Source: Symsagittifera roscoffensis (lineage: Eukaryota > Xenacoelomorpha > Acoela > Convolutidae). Taken from it: a stretch of DNA of 64,000 nucleotides. The DNA lies in contig NC_087063.1 in the NCBI RefSeq assembly GCF_963678635.1, forward strand, positions 22,142,701 to 22,206,700. The letters run 5' to 3'. The position numbers were made by a program, and so were the translations under genes. The notes under the pieces were generated by a model. That model made no database searches and was not told the DNA's origin. It saw only the letters and a list, made by a program, of their open reading frames with translations. Shown piece by piece: positions 11,277 through 22,480 of this stretch (position 1 is the stretch's first letter; each line of letters starts with the position of its first letter).

Positions 11277-11812
11277 GTTCCGACTTTCGATACGAAAGTA
11301 ACGGAATATCTGTGCTCGGGGTGGGTTTTTTTTTTTCTTCAGACAAATTTCGACTTTTTATCTAGCCATTTTTGACGGAATTTTTTTAAATCATTCAAAA
11401 GGTATTGTTGTCCTGAGCTTGAGTTTGAAAAGATATTTCACCTGTGATCATTTTTTATAAAGTTATGGAGGTTTAAAGATTGCCATTTTGGCCAATTTGG
11501 GACAATTAACGAGCGATATATTTCGCGCTATTAACGTGTAAGCGGAGAGTTAATCCGTCTTAGAAATCGTTCCAAATTGGTTAAAAGAAGCTTATTTGCC
11601 ATAATTGGTTTGTTACAAGGAGCGAAATCTATCCTTTTGTACTTTATATGGCGTGTGGGGGGCTTTTTTCATTAAAAAAAAATTCAAATTTTAGAAGAAA
11701 AAAATTTTCTTTTGTTTTATTTCATTGAATTTTTTAATGTTATTATTGCTCCATAAGCCTTAAAAGGCAGTCAAAACATTCGGGGATTCGCCCTGATACG
11801 AGCAGTCTTGTT
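11277..11812 (+). mobile_element. Helitron2-like element, copy A3 (full length)
   Basis: It runs from GTTCCGACTTTCGATACG to GAGCAGTCTTGTT, about 536 bp. The 5' end forms the hairpin ACTTTCG-AT-CGAAAGT. The 3' end keeps the shape of the GGGGATTCGCCCTG stem-loop with mismatches. There is no open reading frame of note. It is one of the reference copies for the family. Confidence 0.75.
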
Positions 11813-11820
11813 TGATTTAA

Positions 11821-11904
11821 TTTTCTTATGTTATACTGCTGCTCCATAAACCTTTAAAGGCACTCGTAACATTCAGGGACTCGCCCTAATACGAGCAGTT
11901 TTCT
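11821..11904 (+). mobile_element. Helitron2-like 3'-end fragment
   Basis: Only the last ~85 bp of the family is present: CTGCTCCATAAACC, the stem-loop CAGGGACTCGCCCTAATACG and the GAGCAGT end. It directly follows copy A3. Confidence 0.65.
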
Positions 11905-12052
11905 TATCGTTAACAGTCCATTTTGATTTTCAATTTAATTGATAATTTTTTTTGAAAATCTAGTATTTTTAGATGATAATTGTGTATTTAACTTTTCTGA
12001 AAAACTCTATTTTGAACAAAAAAGTACACATCACCGTTCGGTTTCATCTATT

Positions 12053-12266
12053 GGCTCTTTTCCAGTTCCCCCCTTTCAAAATACCGAGTTTTTTGTTTGT
12101 TTTATGATTTATTACGGCTAAATGCGTGATGTTACGCTGTAAAGTATGAAGAACAAATTTGTTCAGAATTGTCAATTTGTTCACCACGCCAAATTTCATT
12201 GCATTATGACAACATTAAATAGACTTTTCAAAATTGAATTTGAAAGGGGGAAACTGGAAAAGAGCC
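12053..12266. mobile_element. hAT-like MITE, copy 2, with intact 8-bp target duplication
   Basis: This 214-bp element has ~29-bp terminal inverted repeats: GGCTCTTTTCCAGTTCCCCC at the left, and TTTGAAAGGGGGAAACTGG running into AAAAGAGCC at the right. It is flanked on both sides by CATCTATT (12,045-12,052 and 12,267-12,274), a perfect 8-bp target duplication. It is homologous to the element at 8,231 and non-coding. The intact duplication says it is younger than that copy. Confidence 0.88.
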
Positions 12267-12600
12267 CATCTATTGGAGCCTGTGCCCTTGTTTCATACTC
12301 CCACCGCACTAGATCCCCAGTAGTAATAGTTTGTGTAGTTGTTTGGCAGGGTGGAAAGGATTCAGCAAGAGCCAAAAAAAAACTCTTCGGTTATTATTTT
12401 TTCGACCACAGATAAAAACATGAAAATGAATGTTTTCTAAAAATCGGTTCAAAAAACATTCTTGAATTGAGAATCCCCTAATCATGTGTACAATGACTCT
12501 TCAAAACATGTTATAATATCTGCTATCTCAAAAACAATTTTTTTAACCATAAACAATCTTAAAAATTGCTCAGCATCTAAAACTATAATTGAAAAAACCA

Positions 12601-12840
12601 CCCGCATTGGAGTTCTTTAAATACAAAATCGATTATAATTGAGTTTCCTTGTCAGTGTCCACAAAAGTGAAAACAAATGGATTATAATCAATTAAAAAGG
12701 GATTATAATATTACTATTTTTTGAGGCAACAAAATCCTTTTTTCATCCATTATAATTGATTTTTTTTTTCACTTTTGTGGACACTGACAATGAAACTAAA
12801 TTATAATCGATTTTTTTTCCACTTTACTGAGATGCGAGCT
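12601..12840. repeat. Foldback element with ATCGATTATAAT arms
   Basis: Arms of about 65-70 bp (12,627-12,694 and 12,745-12,812) are near-perfect inverted repeats built on ATCGATTATAATT and TTGTCAGTGTCCACAAAAGT. They are separated by a ~50-bp loop. The outer ends are CCCGCATTGGAGTTC on the left and the complement GAGATGCGAGC on the right. Related ends occur near 13,976, 20,076, 24,812 and 50,250, so this is a dispersed family. Confidence 0.7.
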
Positions 12841-12984
12841 TCTACGCACATTAAGTCTTCTCTACGTTTTAAATTAAACTTGGTTACCTGGCTTACTTGT
12901 TGTTCAATTGAATTTTTTTCTACCTAATTTTGATATTTTTGTTATTTTTGTACTCAACATTAACCCCTAGCATTTGACCATTTA

Positions 12985-13612
12985 GAGCAAACCCCTCCCC
13001 CCCCCCAACTTAACGTGTTCAGGTGGGGATGGGTTGAGGTGGGGTTGTTCGGGTGGGGGGGGGGGGGGTAGTTGTTCAGGTGGGGGGCGGGGTGCTCAGG
13101 TGGGGGTGGGTTGAGGTGGGGTTGTTCGGGTGGGGGGAGTTGTTCAGGCGGGGGGTGTTCTTGGTGGGGGGGTTGTTCAGGTGGGGGGGGGGGGGGTGCT
13201 CAGGTGGGGTGGATTTAGTGGGGGGGTGTTCAGGTCGGGGGGGGGAGTGGGTTCAGGTGGGGGATGGGTTCAGGTGGGGGGAGTTGTGTCAGGCGGGGGG
13301 AGTTGTTCAGGCGGGGGTGTTTAGGTGAAGGGGGGTGGATTCAGGTGTGTGGGGGGGGGGGGGGGGGTGGATTCAGGTGGGGGTATATGGGTTCAGGAGG
13401 AGGGAGGGGGGGTATGCGGGTTCAGGTGGGGTAGTATGTGGGTTCAGGTGGGGGTATGTGTGTTCAGATGGGGGGCTGTTCAGGTCGGGAGGGGGGGTGT
13501 TCAGGTTGGGGGGCTCAGTGGGGGAGGGGAGCAAAGGAGCAAACGTTAGGGGGATTGAAGGGGAGCTAAGGGGCAAACGTTGGGGGGGGGGGGGGCTCAA
13601 CGGAATCTTTTT
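12985..13612. repeat. G-rich minisatellite
   Basis: The plus strand is made of degenerate units around TTCAGGTGGGGG, with many runs of 4-14 G. A C-run at 12,995-13,007 faces the start of the array. The long open frames across it (Gly/Val/Trp-rich on plus, Pro/Ser/Thr-rich on minus) are a by-product of composition. The G strand has strong potential to form quadruplexes. Confidence 0.85.
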
Positions 13613-13689
13613 GCATTTTGAGTTTAGGTTTTGAAATGCATTAGGCCAGGCCGTACACTCGCTTTGCTAAGTATCCGCATCACTCACTC

Positions 13690-13976
13690 GATAAATGCTG
13701 AAATTCTTGCAAAATTTTGCACGACGCGCGAAACAAAAATAAAGTGGAAAGAAAAATCCATTTTAATGTGATTTCCTATTTATTATAAAGTCCATCATAA
13801 TGGATTCAAAAAGAATTATAAGGCATTTTGTAATGGCGAAAAAAAAATAGATTTAAATCCATTTTTAGTCCCATTTTGCTGTCTGAACGTACCATGGGAA
13901 TCGATTATATTTACAACATTATAGACCACGAAAATCCATTATAATCGATTTGTTTTCACTTTTCTGAAATGCGGGC
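13690..13976. repeat. Related ATCGATTATAAT-family repeat
   Basis: It contains many copies of CCATTATAATCGATT-like words and ends in CACTTTTCTGAAATGCGGGC, matching the outer end of the foldback at 12,601-12,840. The other boundary near GCACGACGCGCG is uncertain. Confidence 0.5.
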
Positions 13977-13979
13977 AGG

Positions 13980-14770
13980 CATTGTTCTATAACTTTGCCT
14001 AATCTTATGTAGTATTAATCGTCAAATCACTTTACATCATCCTATATTTCATTAATTTTCGACTTTTCGATCATATGCCTGATAAAAAACACACAGCATC
14101 AAGACTTGTCTGTAAAAATATGAATTAATCAAATTTTGCCTCAACATATGAAATACAACTATAAAAGGTCGCGTTACTTCATCTGATATCTCGCTAACTA
14201 TTGATTTTAGACCATAGCATTGGTATAAAAGTAGCTCAGCGTGTTAAAAACTGTATTTGAAAAAGTAAGCTTTGTTTGAGTTTTGCCTCCTTATTTGTAC
14301 TACGCCTGATAATGATACATGTTACATCTGCTATTTAAACCTTTTAGTATTTCGACAACAAACAGGATCACAAAAATTGCTCAGTATCAACAATCACGTA
14401 TGAAAAACCTGAATTGTTCGTGTTTTGTCTCATTTTGTCTACTTTGACTCATCAAGGTCAATTTACATCATCTGCTATCTCAACGACTATTAATTTTTTA
14501 AATCAGAGTCCTAACATGAAATTTGATCGGTATTCAAAATTATACTAAGAATTTATGTTTTGATGGCATTGGCTCAATCATATGCAGAATGACCCATCTA
14601 ATTCTGGTTACATCGTCTGCTGCTACCATAGCTAAAGGTTTTGAAGCCAAGAAACTTTCTCTAAAGCTAATCAGCAAAACTAAGTTTGCTTCGTTCGAGC
14701 TTTTTTATCTAAAAGTATCAAGCATTTTTCTGCATGGTCATGTAACATCCTTCAAAATCTCAGTAATTTT
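13980..14770. repeat. Degenerate ~143-bp tandem repeat
   Basis: Variants of TTACATCATCTGCTATCTCAA recur near 14,033, 14,176, 14,318, 14,464, 14,610 and 14,745, a spacing of 135-146 bp. A second marker, GCTCAGCATC...TGAAAAA, recurs at matching offsets. Another unit lies at about 12,490-12,600, separated by the foldback and the G-rich array. The open frame at 14,523-14,786 lies within these units and is not a gene. Confidence 0.6.
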
Positions 14771-15126
14771 GTTTTTTGGCCAATAAAATTTTAAAAATAT
14801 TGTAAATAGTTCAATTGCTCGATCATCTTACAACTCATCCAGATCATCTGGAACTATTTGCAATTGCATTGACCAATTGTCTTTCGAGCAAAGGCTTTAA
14901 AAAACTTTAAATATCAATTTATTGCTAAAAAGGGTGCAACGCTCTTTTCAGTTTCATTGGATAAAGTATGTCTAATCTAGGTATAATAAATTCTTTGTTA
15001 AAGTCTGTTTTCTTCATCATTAGGAATTTCAATAGTTTTCTTTCAAACTAGTACTTTTTTGATCATAGTCATTATCATTGCATTGCTTCAATTTAAAGAA
15101 CACACAGTCTCTTAGCCATAAGAAAA

Positions 15127-15667
15127 ACAAGACTGCTCGTATCAGGGCGAAGCCCTGAATGTTCCGACTGCCTTTTAAGGCTTATGGAGCAGTAATAACA
15201 TTATAAAATTACATGTAAAAAAAAACAAATGAAAATTTTTTTTTCAAAAATTAGAAATTTTTTATTAAGCTCATCCCCCCACACGCCATATAAAGTACAA
15301 AAGGATAGATTTCGCTACTCGTAACAAATCAATTATGGCAAATAAGCTTCGTTAAACCAATTTGGAACGATTTCTAAGACGGATTAACTCTCCGCTTACG
15401 CGTTAATAGCGCGAAATATATCGCACGTTAATTGTCCTAAATTGGCCAAAATGGCAATCTTTAAACCCCCATAACTTCACGAAAAATGATCACAGGTAAA
15501 ATATCTTTTCAAAGTTAAGCTCAGGACAACAATACTTTTCGAATGATATAAAAAAATTCCGCCTCCGTCAAAAATGGCTAGTTAAAAAGTCGAAATTTGT
15601 CTGAAGAAAAAAAAAAACCCACACCGAGCACAAATATTCCGTAACTTTCGTATCGAAAGTCGGAACA
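15127..15667 (-). mobile_element. Helitron2-like element, copy A4 (full length)
   Basis: In reverse orientation it runs from ACAAGACTGCTCGTATCAGG to CTTTCGTATCGAAAGTCGGAAC, about 541 bp. Both terminal hairpins are intact (CAGGGCGAAGCCCTG at the 3' end, ACTTTCG/CGAAAGT at the 5' end). The subterminal TGTTCCGACT repeats the 5' terminus. This is the clearest copy for defining the family. Confidence 0.8.
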
Positions 15668-17562
15668 AAAACATATTTTGAACTATTATCGAGGTATGGC
15701 TCTTTTAAAAATTATCATCATTAGCAAAAGAAATGTTGTTTTCACAATCCAAGTTTTTTAGCGGTGAAATTTTTCCTTCATGTTAAAAGGGTTAAAAATT
15801 TAAAGAACCCACTGATTGCAAAATAATTGAACTTCAGTTGAAACTATTCTGCATCTAAAATTAACAACAGAAAACAAAAAAAAATCAGCAAATTTAACCG
15901 AATCATTATTATCTTCTGGGCTGGGTTTCGGTGATTTTGTTGTACATACTTCAATTATTACAATCATCAAGTCTCGTCAGAATTCTAAAATGTTTGAATT
16001 TTTTAGCCGTGAATAGTTTTTTGTTGATGATACTGAGTCACTTTTTATTAACTCGTATGCAAAAACAAAGTAATGAATAAATGATATTTTTATAACTTTC
16101 ATGGGTAATGAGTGCAAGTTACGCGTAATGAGGGCATCTTATGAGTAAAGAGTGACATAAAAAAACATAATCGAGAGATCTTTTTGTTTCAATTTTACAA
16201 CATTATATCATTTTACTTTGGATAAAAACTTCCAATCAAATCAAATTAGCAAGTTGATTTAAATGTTATTCTCATAAATTGAATGCCCCAAAATTTACTT
16301 GAAAAAAAATTAATTAAAAATTTGACACAACTATTGTTTTGAAGAGAAACTTAACATTAAAAAGATCATTTTAAAGATCCTTTTTACAAACTTAACATAT
16401 TAATGTAAAAATATCAGTACTTAACCTGAATTTTTTTGATTCTCCTATTTGTACTAAACACAATTTTCAAATGTTGAGATGAAATTGCAACCGGTTGATA
16501 TCATAGGAAAGTTCAATATAGTAGTAGAAAGATAGTGAAAAATCTACAAAATTTTAGCCTTAATTACGGAATAGCTGTTTCACAAATTTTATTTTAAAAA
16601 CCTGCTATAAGCCCTCTCGTGGCTATTTTTCCTCGTTCGAAAATAGATTTTAAATCACCAGTTTCCAACCGTTTTTTTATGTTGAAAAGTTTTCGGAAAC
16701 CGTTCAATTTTTTCACTTCTGAAAAGAAGTTGTGTATTAGTTCAACCCAATACGAAGAGCATTTTTGGTTTTTGGTTTTGCGTGGATTGCAAAAAAAAAT
16801 TAATTAAAAAGTGAAACACTCCCAAAGACAAAGTTCCTCGTTCAATGATGGGAACGAATAATATTTGATATACAAATATCAATTATTGATAACGGCAGTT
16901 TCAGCCAAGTGCATCCAAATTTCAGTCTCCTTGTTTTTCAAAACAACATAGAACTAATTTTTTTTCATGAGGGTCTCACAACGGGTTGTTTTTTTCTTTA
17001 CTTTTGCTTTGAAGTGTTTCGCTTTAGTCGAAGTGTTTCGCTTTAGTCTGTACGTAAAAATGGAATTTTTTACACACGTTTTTTTGTTCAAAATCCATTT
17101 TTTTTTTCTGTTTTTATGGCAAAATTATCAAATTAAGCAAATGGACAAATGAACAAAGATTAAAAGAATCCTTCTGTTCGCTATTTAAAATACAAAAATA
17201 ATTATTTGTTCTCCAAAAAATTTGATAAACGTATATGCTTGTAGTGGTAATTTTCTTCAGATGTTTTCAAATGTTTAGCGCGGGGATATATCTCTTAACC
17301 TTACGTTTGCAAAGCAGGTGTGATAACACTAGCCTAAGTGCGGTTGAAGACTGGTGATAAAAACGTAGAGCCTCAGCACTCAAAAACTGTTGCAAATTGA
17401 AATGAGACAAACTATATGTTCATAAATTTTTCCGTAAGCGATTCAAATTTCAGCAGTTTGGTATTAACAATTGGCAGTCCAAAGTTTATAAATTATCTCT
17501 AGACCAATGCACGAGAGGTCGCAGCATTTGAGGCTTTGCCTTGATAAAAGAACAGCCTGGTT
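15668..17562. other. AT-rich stretch, no gene seen
   Basis: About 1.9 kb of A/T-rich sequence. The longest open frames, 61-62 codons at 16,619 and 16,967, are Phe/Lys-rich and carry no motif. I see no repeat structure worth naming. Confidence 0.5.
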
Positions 17563-17973
17563 GTTCCGACTTTCGTTAAGAAAGTAACGGAATGTTTGTG
17601 CTCGGGGTGTTTTTTTTTCAGACAAACTTTGACTTTTTAGCTTACCGTTTTTGACAAAACTTTTTTATATAATTCGAAATTTATTGTTGTCCTGAGCTAA
17701 AATTTGAAAAAGATATTTAGGATGTGATCATTTTTCGTTAAGTTGTGGGGGTTTAAAGATTGCCATTTCGACCAGTTTGTAACAATTAACGCGCGATATA
17801 TTTTGCGCTAATAACGCGTAAGCGGACATTTAATCCGTCATAAAAATCGTTCCAAATTGATTGAAGCAGGCAATTTGTCGTAATAGATTTGTTAATAGGA
17901 GCTAAATATATCACTTTGTACTTTATATGGCGTGTGGGGAATCAATTTCACATTAAAACTCAATTAAAAAAAA
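17563..17973 (+). mobile_element. Helitron2-like element, copy A5 (3' end lost)
   Basis: It starts GTTCCGACTTTCGTTAAG and follows the family to GGCGTGTGGGG, then is cut where an opposite copy begins. Its interior, at about 17,745, is the left breakpoint of the 4.74-kb tandem duplication. Confidence 0.7.
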
Positions 17974-18456
17974 ACAAGAGTTCTCGTATCAGGACAAATC
18001 CCTGAAATTTCCGATTTCCTTTTAAGGTATATGAGGCAGTAATAAATTGAAAAAACTAAATTGAAGGTGAAAAACTTCCCCCACCCGCCATATAAAGTAC
18101 AAAAGGATAGATTTCGCTCCTTGTAACAAACCAATTATGGCAAATAAACTTCCTTAACAAATTTGGACCAGTTTTAAGACGGATTAAATCTCCGCCTACG
18201 CATTAATTGCGCGAAATATATTGGGCGTCATTTGTCCTAGTTTGGCCAAAACAGCAATCTTTAAACCTCCATAACCTTACGAAAAATGATCACAGATAAA
18301 ATATCTTTCAAATTTAATCTCAGGGCAACATTACCTTCTGAATGATATTTTAAGAATTCTGGCTAAAACACTAGTCAAAAAGTCGAAATTTGTCTGATGA
18401 AAAAAACCACCCCGATCCCAAATATTCCGTTACCTTCCTTACAAAAGTCGGAACAA
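17974..18456 (-). mobile_element. Helitron2-like element, copy A6
   Basis: A reverse copy beginning ACAAGAGTTCTCGTATCAGG and ending AAAAGTCGGAAC. With A5 it forms a tail-to-tail pair, a ~890-bp imperfect inverted repeat. Confidence 0.7.
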
Positions 18457-18471
18457 AAATTTCATTTTTTA

Positions 18472-18567
18472 TTACAATTAATTTTTATTATGTTATTACT
18501 GCTCCATAAACCTTTTAAAAGTCAGTCGGAGCATTCAGGGCTTCGCCCTGATACGAGCAGTCTTGTT
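18472..18567 (+). mobile_element. Helitron2-like 3'-end fragment
   Basis: Carries TTATTACTGCTCCATAAACC, AGTCGGAGC, the perfect stem-loop CAGGGCTTCGCCCTG and the end TACGAGCAGTCTTGTTT. The rest of the element is missing. Confidence 0.7.
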
Positions 18568-19121
18568 TATACTTAAGAGCCTGTTAAAAAGAACAACTAG
18601 AAGTCCTCAATTCATTTTGGACCAATTTCTGTGTCGGATTAATAACCGCTGACGCGTTAATAGCACTAAGCATATCAAGTACGAAGCATATCAATATCAA
18701 CCTCACATATCTCTTTGCAAAATTAAAATTGTCAAATCAAGACAACAAGAACTGACGAGCATGTATAGTAGCAACATAGCAAACTTCAGCAAGCTATAAA
18801 GGGAATTTTGATTTAGAAACAAAAAGACTTTGAAATGAAGCATACGCCTTTTGGATTCAAAAATTTGTGGTCATTAGAATTTCATTCGAAGCGAAGGAAG
18901 GAAAAAAACAACATTTTTTTTTATTAATTTTTTTTAAATCTTATATTTCTCCATCTATGTCATGAGGAAAAATTTTTAAGTATTTTCGTGTTTTGAAATT
19001 AAGTTAAAATTATCGATTAAGACAACGACGTTATTTATAAATGGTATACCTACAATGAAATCAAATTAAAAAATAAAAGTTGGACTAAAAGAGGCAACTC
19101 AAACTAAAACAGATGATAGTT

Positions 19122-19651
19122 TTTCCGACTTTTGTAACAAAACTAACGGAATATTTGTGCGCGGGGTGGGTTTTTTCAGACAAATTTAGACTTTTTAACT
19201 AGCCATTTTTGACGAAGTTTTTTGTAAATATTATTCAAAAGCTATTGTTGTCATAAGCTTAAATTTGAAAAAATATTTCTTCTGTGATTTTTTTTGCAAA
19301 GTTATGGGGGTTTAAAGATTTCCATTTCGGCCAATTTGGGCCTATAACGCGCGATATATTTCGCTCTTTTAACGCGTAGGCGGAGATTTTATTCGTGTTT
19401 AAAATTGTTCCAAATTGAATAAAGGAAGCAAGGAAGCCTATTTGCCATATTGATTGGTTAATGGGAGCGAAATCTATCACTTTATTCTATATATGGCGTG
19501 TGGGGGATGATTTTCACAAAAATTTTTATTTTTTGAAGAAAAAAAATAATTTTGTTTTATTGCATTTAATTTGTTTCATATTATCACTGCTCCATAAACC
19601 TTAAAAGGCAGTCGGAACTTTCAGGGCTTCGCCCTGATACGAGCAGTCTTA
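19122..19651 (+). mobile_element. Helitron2-like element, copy A8
   Basis: Runs from TTCCGACTTTTGTAACAA to CAGGGCTTCGCCCTGATACG and GAGCAGTCTT. The 5' hairpin is mutated and the 3' hairpin is perfect. A related, duplicated copy sits at 23,862-24,385. Confidence 0.7.
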
Positions 19652-20265
19652 TTTTACTTTGTTTTTACTCAACTTTGCACAACAATTTTTCAACTGTTTC
19701 AGCATTTCTCACGGCAGACTCAAATGCTAAATCATCTACTCATGTTTTGCTAACCGACACCCCGCCAATTTAACAATTTATAACCGACACCCCCGCCACG
19801 ATTTAGACAACCAATCCCTGCTCTCATCTTTCAATTGTCCCCACCACTGCCACCTTTACCTCCTCGCTAATATTTTTAAAAAATCAGGCAATGGCCTAAA
19901 ATGAGTTACAAGCAAATGACATTTGCACTGATAAAAACTGAAAACAGTTAATAGTAACAAATTAAATTACTTTACTTGCAACTAACAATTTTGCAATTAA
20001 GTAAATTAGTCAGGTAGAACTCGTGACTAAAAATGAAATTTAATCCATTAATATCCATGGAATTTTGATGCGGGCTTCAGCAGTTTTCGCCGATACTTCA
20101 AATTTGCATGACTTAGATCATGTGGAAAAAATGGTTTAAATCCCGAGATCTTTAAACATCCATAAAAACTTTGGTAGTTTTCAGCCTCTTAAATTGTCCC
20201 TGAACTTTCATAAAGTAGTTATCGAAATAAAAACATGCCAAAGGGAAAGCTCATTTCTTGTCTCA

Positions 20266-20618
20266 TGACGGGCAGTACAACAGTGCAGGAAAAAAAATTA
20301 GTTCAACAGTGCCGAAAATTAAAATTTTGTTCAAAAGTGCCGAAATATGAACAAATTTCAACATATTAAAGTGCCTCAATCAAAAGTTAAACGGCGAACG
20401 TTTACAATCTTAAGTGACAGATTTTGAGAGAAAAAAATTTGCAATTTAGACGTTTTTGCGCCAAAATAATTGTTTAATTTGCAGTTGCAGACATTTTGGC
20501 GCCAAACTTGGAGATGATTTTCTTTGATAATTAGCGTCAGTAATTTCCTGCTTTTTAGAAATTGCGTTTAAATTATTCTCAAACTTTCCCGCCTTTTTCG
20601 GCACTGTTGAACGCCCCC
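20266..20618. mobile_element. TIR element with CAACAGTGC ends, copy 1
   Basis: The ends are inverted repeats: GTACAACAGTGCAGGAAAA at the left, and CCTTTTTCGGCACTGTTGAAC running into GCCCCC at the right. CTCA flanks both sides. The unoccupied site TTGTCTCAGGGCTTACAGG exists in related units near 21,952, so this is an insertion of about 353 bp with a CTCA (or TCA) target duplication. It is non-coding. Confidence 0.7.
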
Positions 20619-20794
20619 CTCAGGGCTTAGAAGTGATTTATATGACAAAGTTTCTGGCCTGTACTCATTTTTCACCATCTATAGATAATTTGCGCTTATA
20701 CGCTTTTAACGTCATAGATAAACTCAAACGCGCACTTAAGTTTGTTCAGCCAAATTGGCAGTTATAAAACCTCCACAACAAAATGATCGCAGGT

Positions 20795-21118
20795 AACACC
20801 CCTGAGTTATTTCCCCAAAATCCACTACCAAACGGAATATTTATGTTCCGGGTGGTTTGTTCGCTCGATCTAATTTTGATGGCAGCCAGATAACAGCTCT
20901 AAGCTACATTTTTTTTGCCCCGATGAAGGTGTCAACTCCCTGCGTTCGAACTTGAAAAAAAAATTCGAACGCAGGGAATTGACACCTTCATCGGAGCTAA
21001 AAATTGTTGCTTAGAGCTGTTATTTGATTGCCATCAAAATTTGACCGAGCAAAACACACCCGGAACTTTAATGTTCCGTTTGGTAGCGGGTTTTGGAGAA
21101 TATCTCAGGAGTTATACC
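20795..21118. repeat. Long palindrome B1
   Basis: Inverted arms read in from CCTGAGTTATTTCCCCAAAA through CGGAATATTTATGTTCCG and GATGAAGGTGTCAACTCC to TGCGTTCGAA. They turn at a 13-base loop (20,951-20,963) and read back out. The arms are about 150 bp at roughly 85-90% identity by eye. The short open frames spanning it are symmetrical artefacts. Confidence 0.85.
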
Positions 21119-21120
21119 TA

Positions 21121-21962
21121 CTCACCGCCCCAATTCCCCTTTTGTTAGTAATTTAGGACATCATTTTTGCTGACCGACCCTCTAAAGTTTCTAAAGGTGC
21201 CTACGCCGCCAAATATTATAAATTTAAGAGGGAGGGGCGCGCCAGAAAAACGCAACCTTTTTGGGCAACACCTTTCAAAAAGTGCGTAAATACGACTTTG
21301 AAAAGTTGGTCATTATAGGGTGTTTATTGTGAAAATCAATATGATCGACCAAAAAAAGGTCGAAAAAATTTCTTTAAAAAATCAAAGTCCGCAACAATAT
21401 CCCCCGCCAACAGCGCCCCCCCTCCCTTCAAGGCCCCAAGTTCAAGTGGCAGATGGCAATTGGGATGAATGATTCAACATTCAAACCTGGAAAATTTCCA
21501 GTCTGAAAAACATGTAATTGATGCAGGAGCTAATAAACTAAAAATTCTTTTATTGGCTGAGGGTTTAACATTAGACCCAGAAGAAACAATTCCTATATTT
21601 ATCAAACCATAAGCCCTGTATTTACAGCAACAAATCCAAAAAAAATACGGAAACCCACAAGGTCAATTTTAGGAGCAAGGATTTTAATTCTGTAGAAAAC
21701 AGTGTGCCAAAAATTAATGAAAACACAACAACGATTGCTATGCCGATGATACAGCTATTAAAAATCAGCCTGAAAAATGAACATTTAACAAGAACATCAT
21801 GAAAATGCATTGACAAATAATGCAATAGATTGATTGGACCAAAAAAGCAGACTAAGATTGAGCTTAGATAAAATGAGAACGGAAAGATCAATGAACGGAA
21901 TGAGAACAACAACTACCTTGATAAAATAATGAAAACATGAGCTCATTTCTTGTCTCAGGGCT
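21121..21962. repeat. Spacer unit C1 (~0.84 kb)
   Basis: Runs from CACCGCCCAAATTCCCC-like sequence to TTGTCTCAGGGCTTA. Its minus-strand open frame at 21,622-21,912 is strongly hydrophobic and recurs in other units, but with frameshifts and no family match, so I do not call it a gene. Confidence 0.75.
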
Positions 21963-22144
21963 TACAGGTGATTTATTTGACAAACTTGCTGACCTGTATT
22001 CATTTTTCACCATCTATAGATAATTTGCGCTTATACGCTTTAGCATCATAAATAAACTCTCAAACGCGCACTTAAGTTTGTCTTAAGTTGCAGCCAAATT
22101 GGCAGTTATAAAACCTCCACAACTTTACAAAAAATGATTGCAGG

Positions 22145-22480
22145 TAACACCCCTGAGTTATTTCCTTAAAATCCGCTGTCAAACGGAATATTTACGTTCC
22201 GCGTGGTTTGTTTGCTCGATCTAACTTTGATGGCAGCCAAAAAACAGCTCCTAGCTACTTTTTTTTGCTTCGATGAAGGTGTCAACTCCCTGCGTTCGAA
22301 TTTTTTTTTCAAGTTCGAACGCAGGGAGTTGACACCTTCATCGGGGCAAAAAAAATGTAGTTTAGAGCTGTTATCTGGCTGCCATCAAAATTAGATCGAG
22401 CGAACAAACCACCCGGAACATAAATATTCCGTTTGGTAGTGGATTTTGGGGAAATAACTCAGGGGTGTTACCTGCAATCA
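22145..22480. repeat. Long palindrome B2
   Basis: Same family as B1, centred near 22,305 (TCGAATTTTTTTTTCAAGTTCGA). Both arms carry GATGAAGGTGTCAACTCC and the outer word CTCAGGGGTGTTACCTGC. Confidence 0.85.

Noticed and set aside
13053-13634. Overlapping Gly/Val-rich and Pro/Ser-rich open frames
   Set aside because: A by-product of the G-run minisatellite; several overlapping frames on both strands are equally open.
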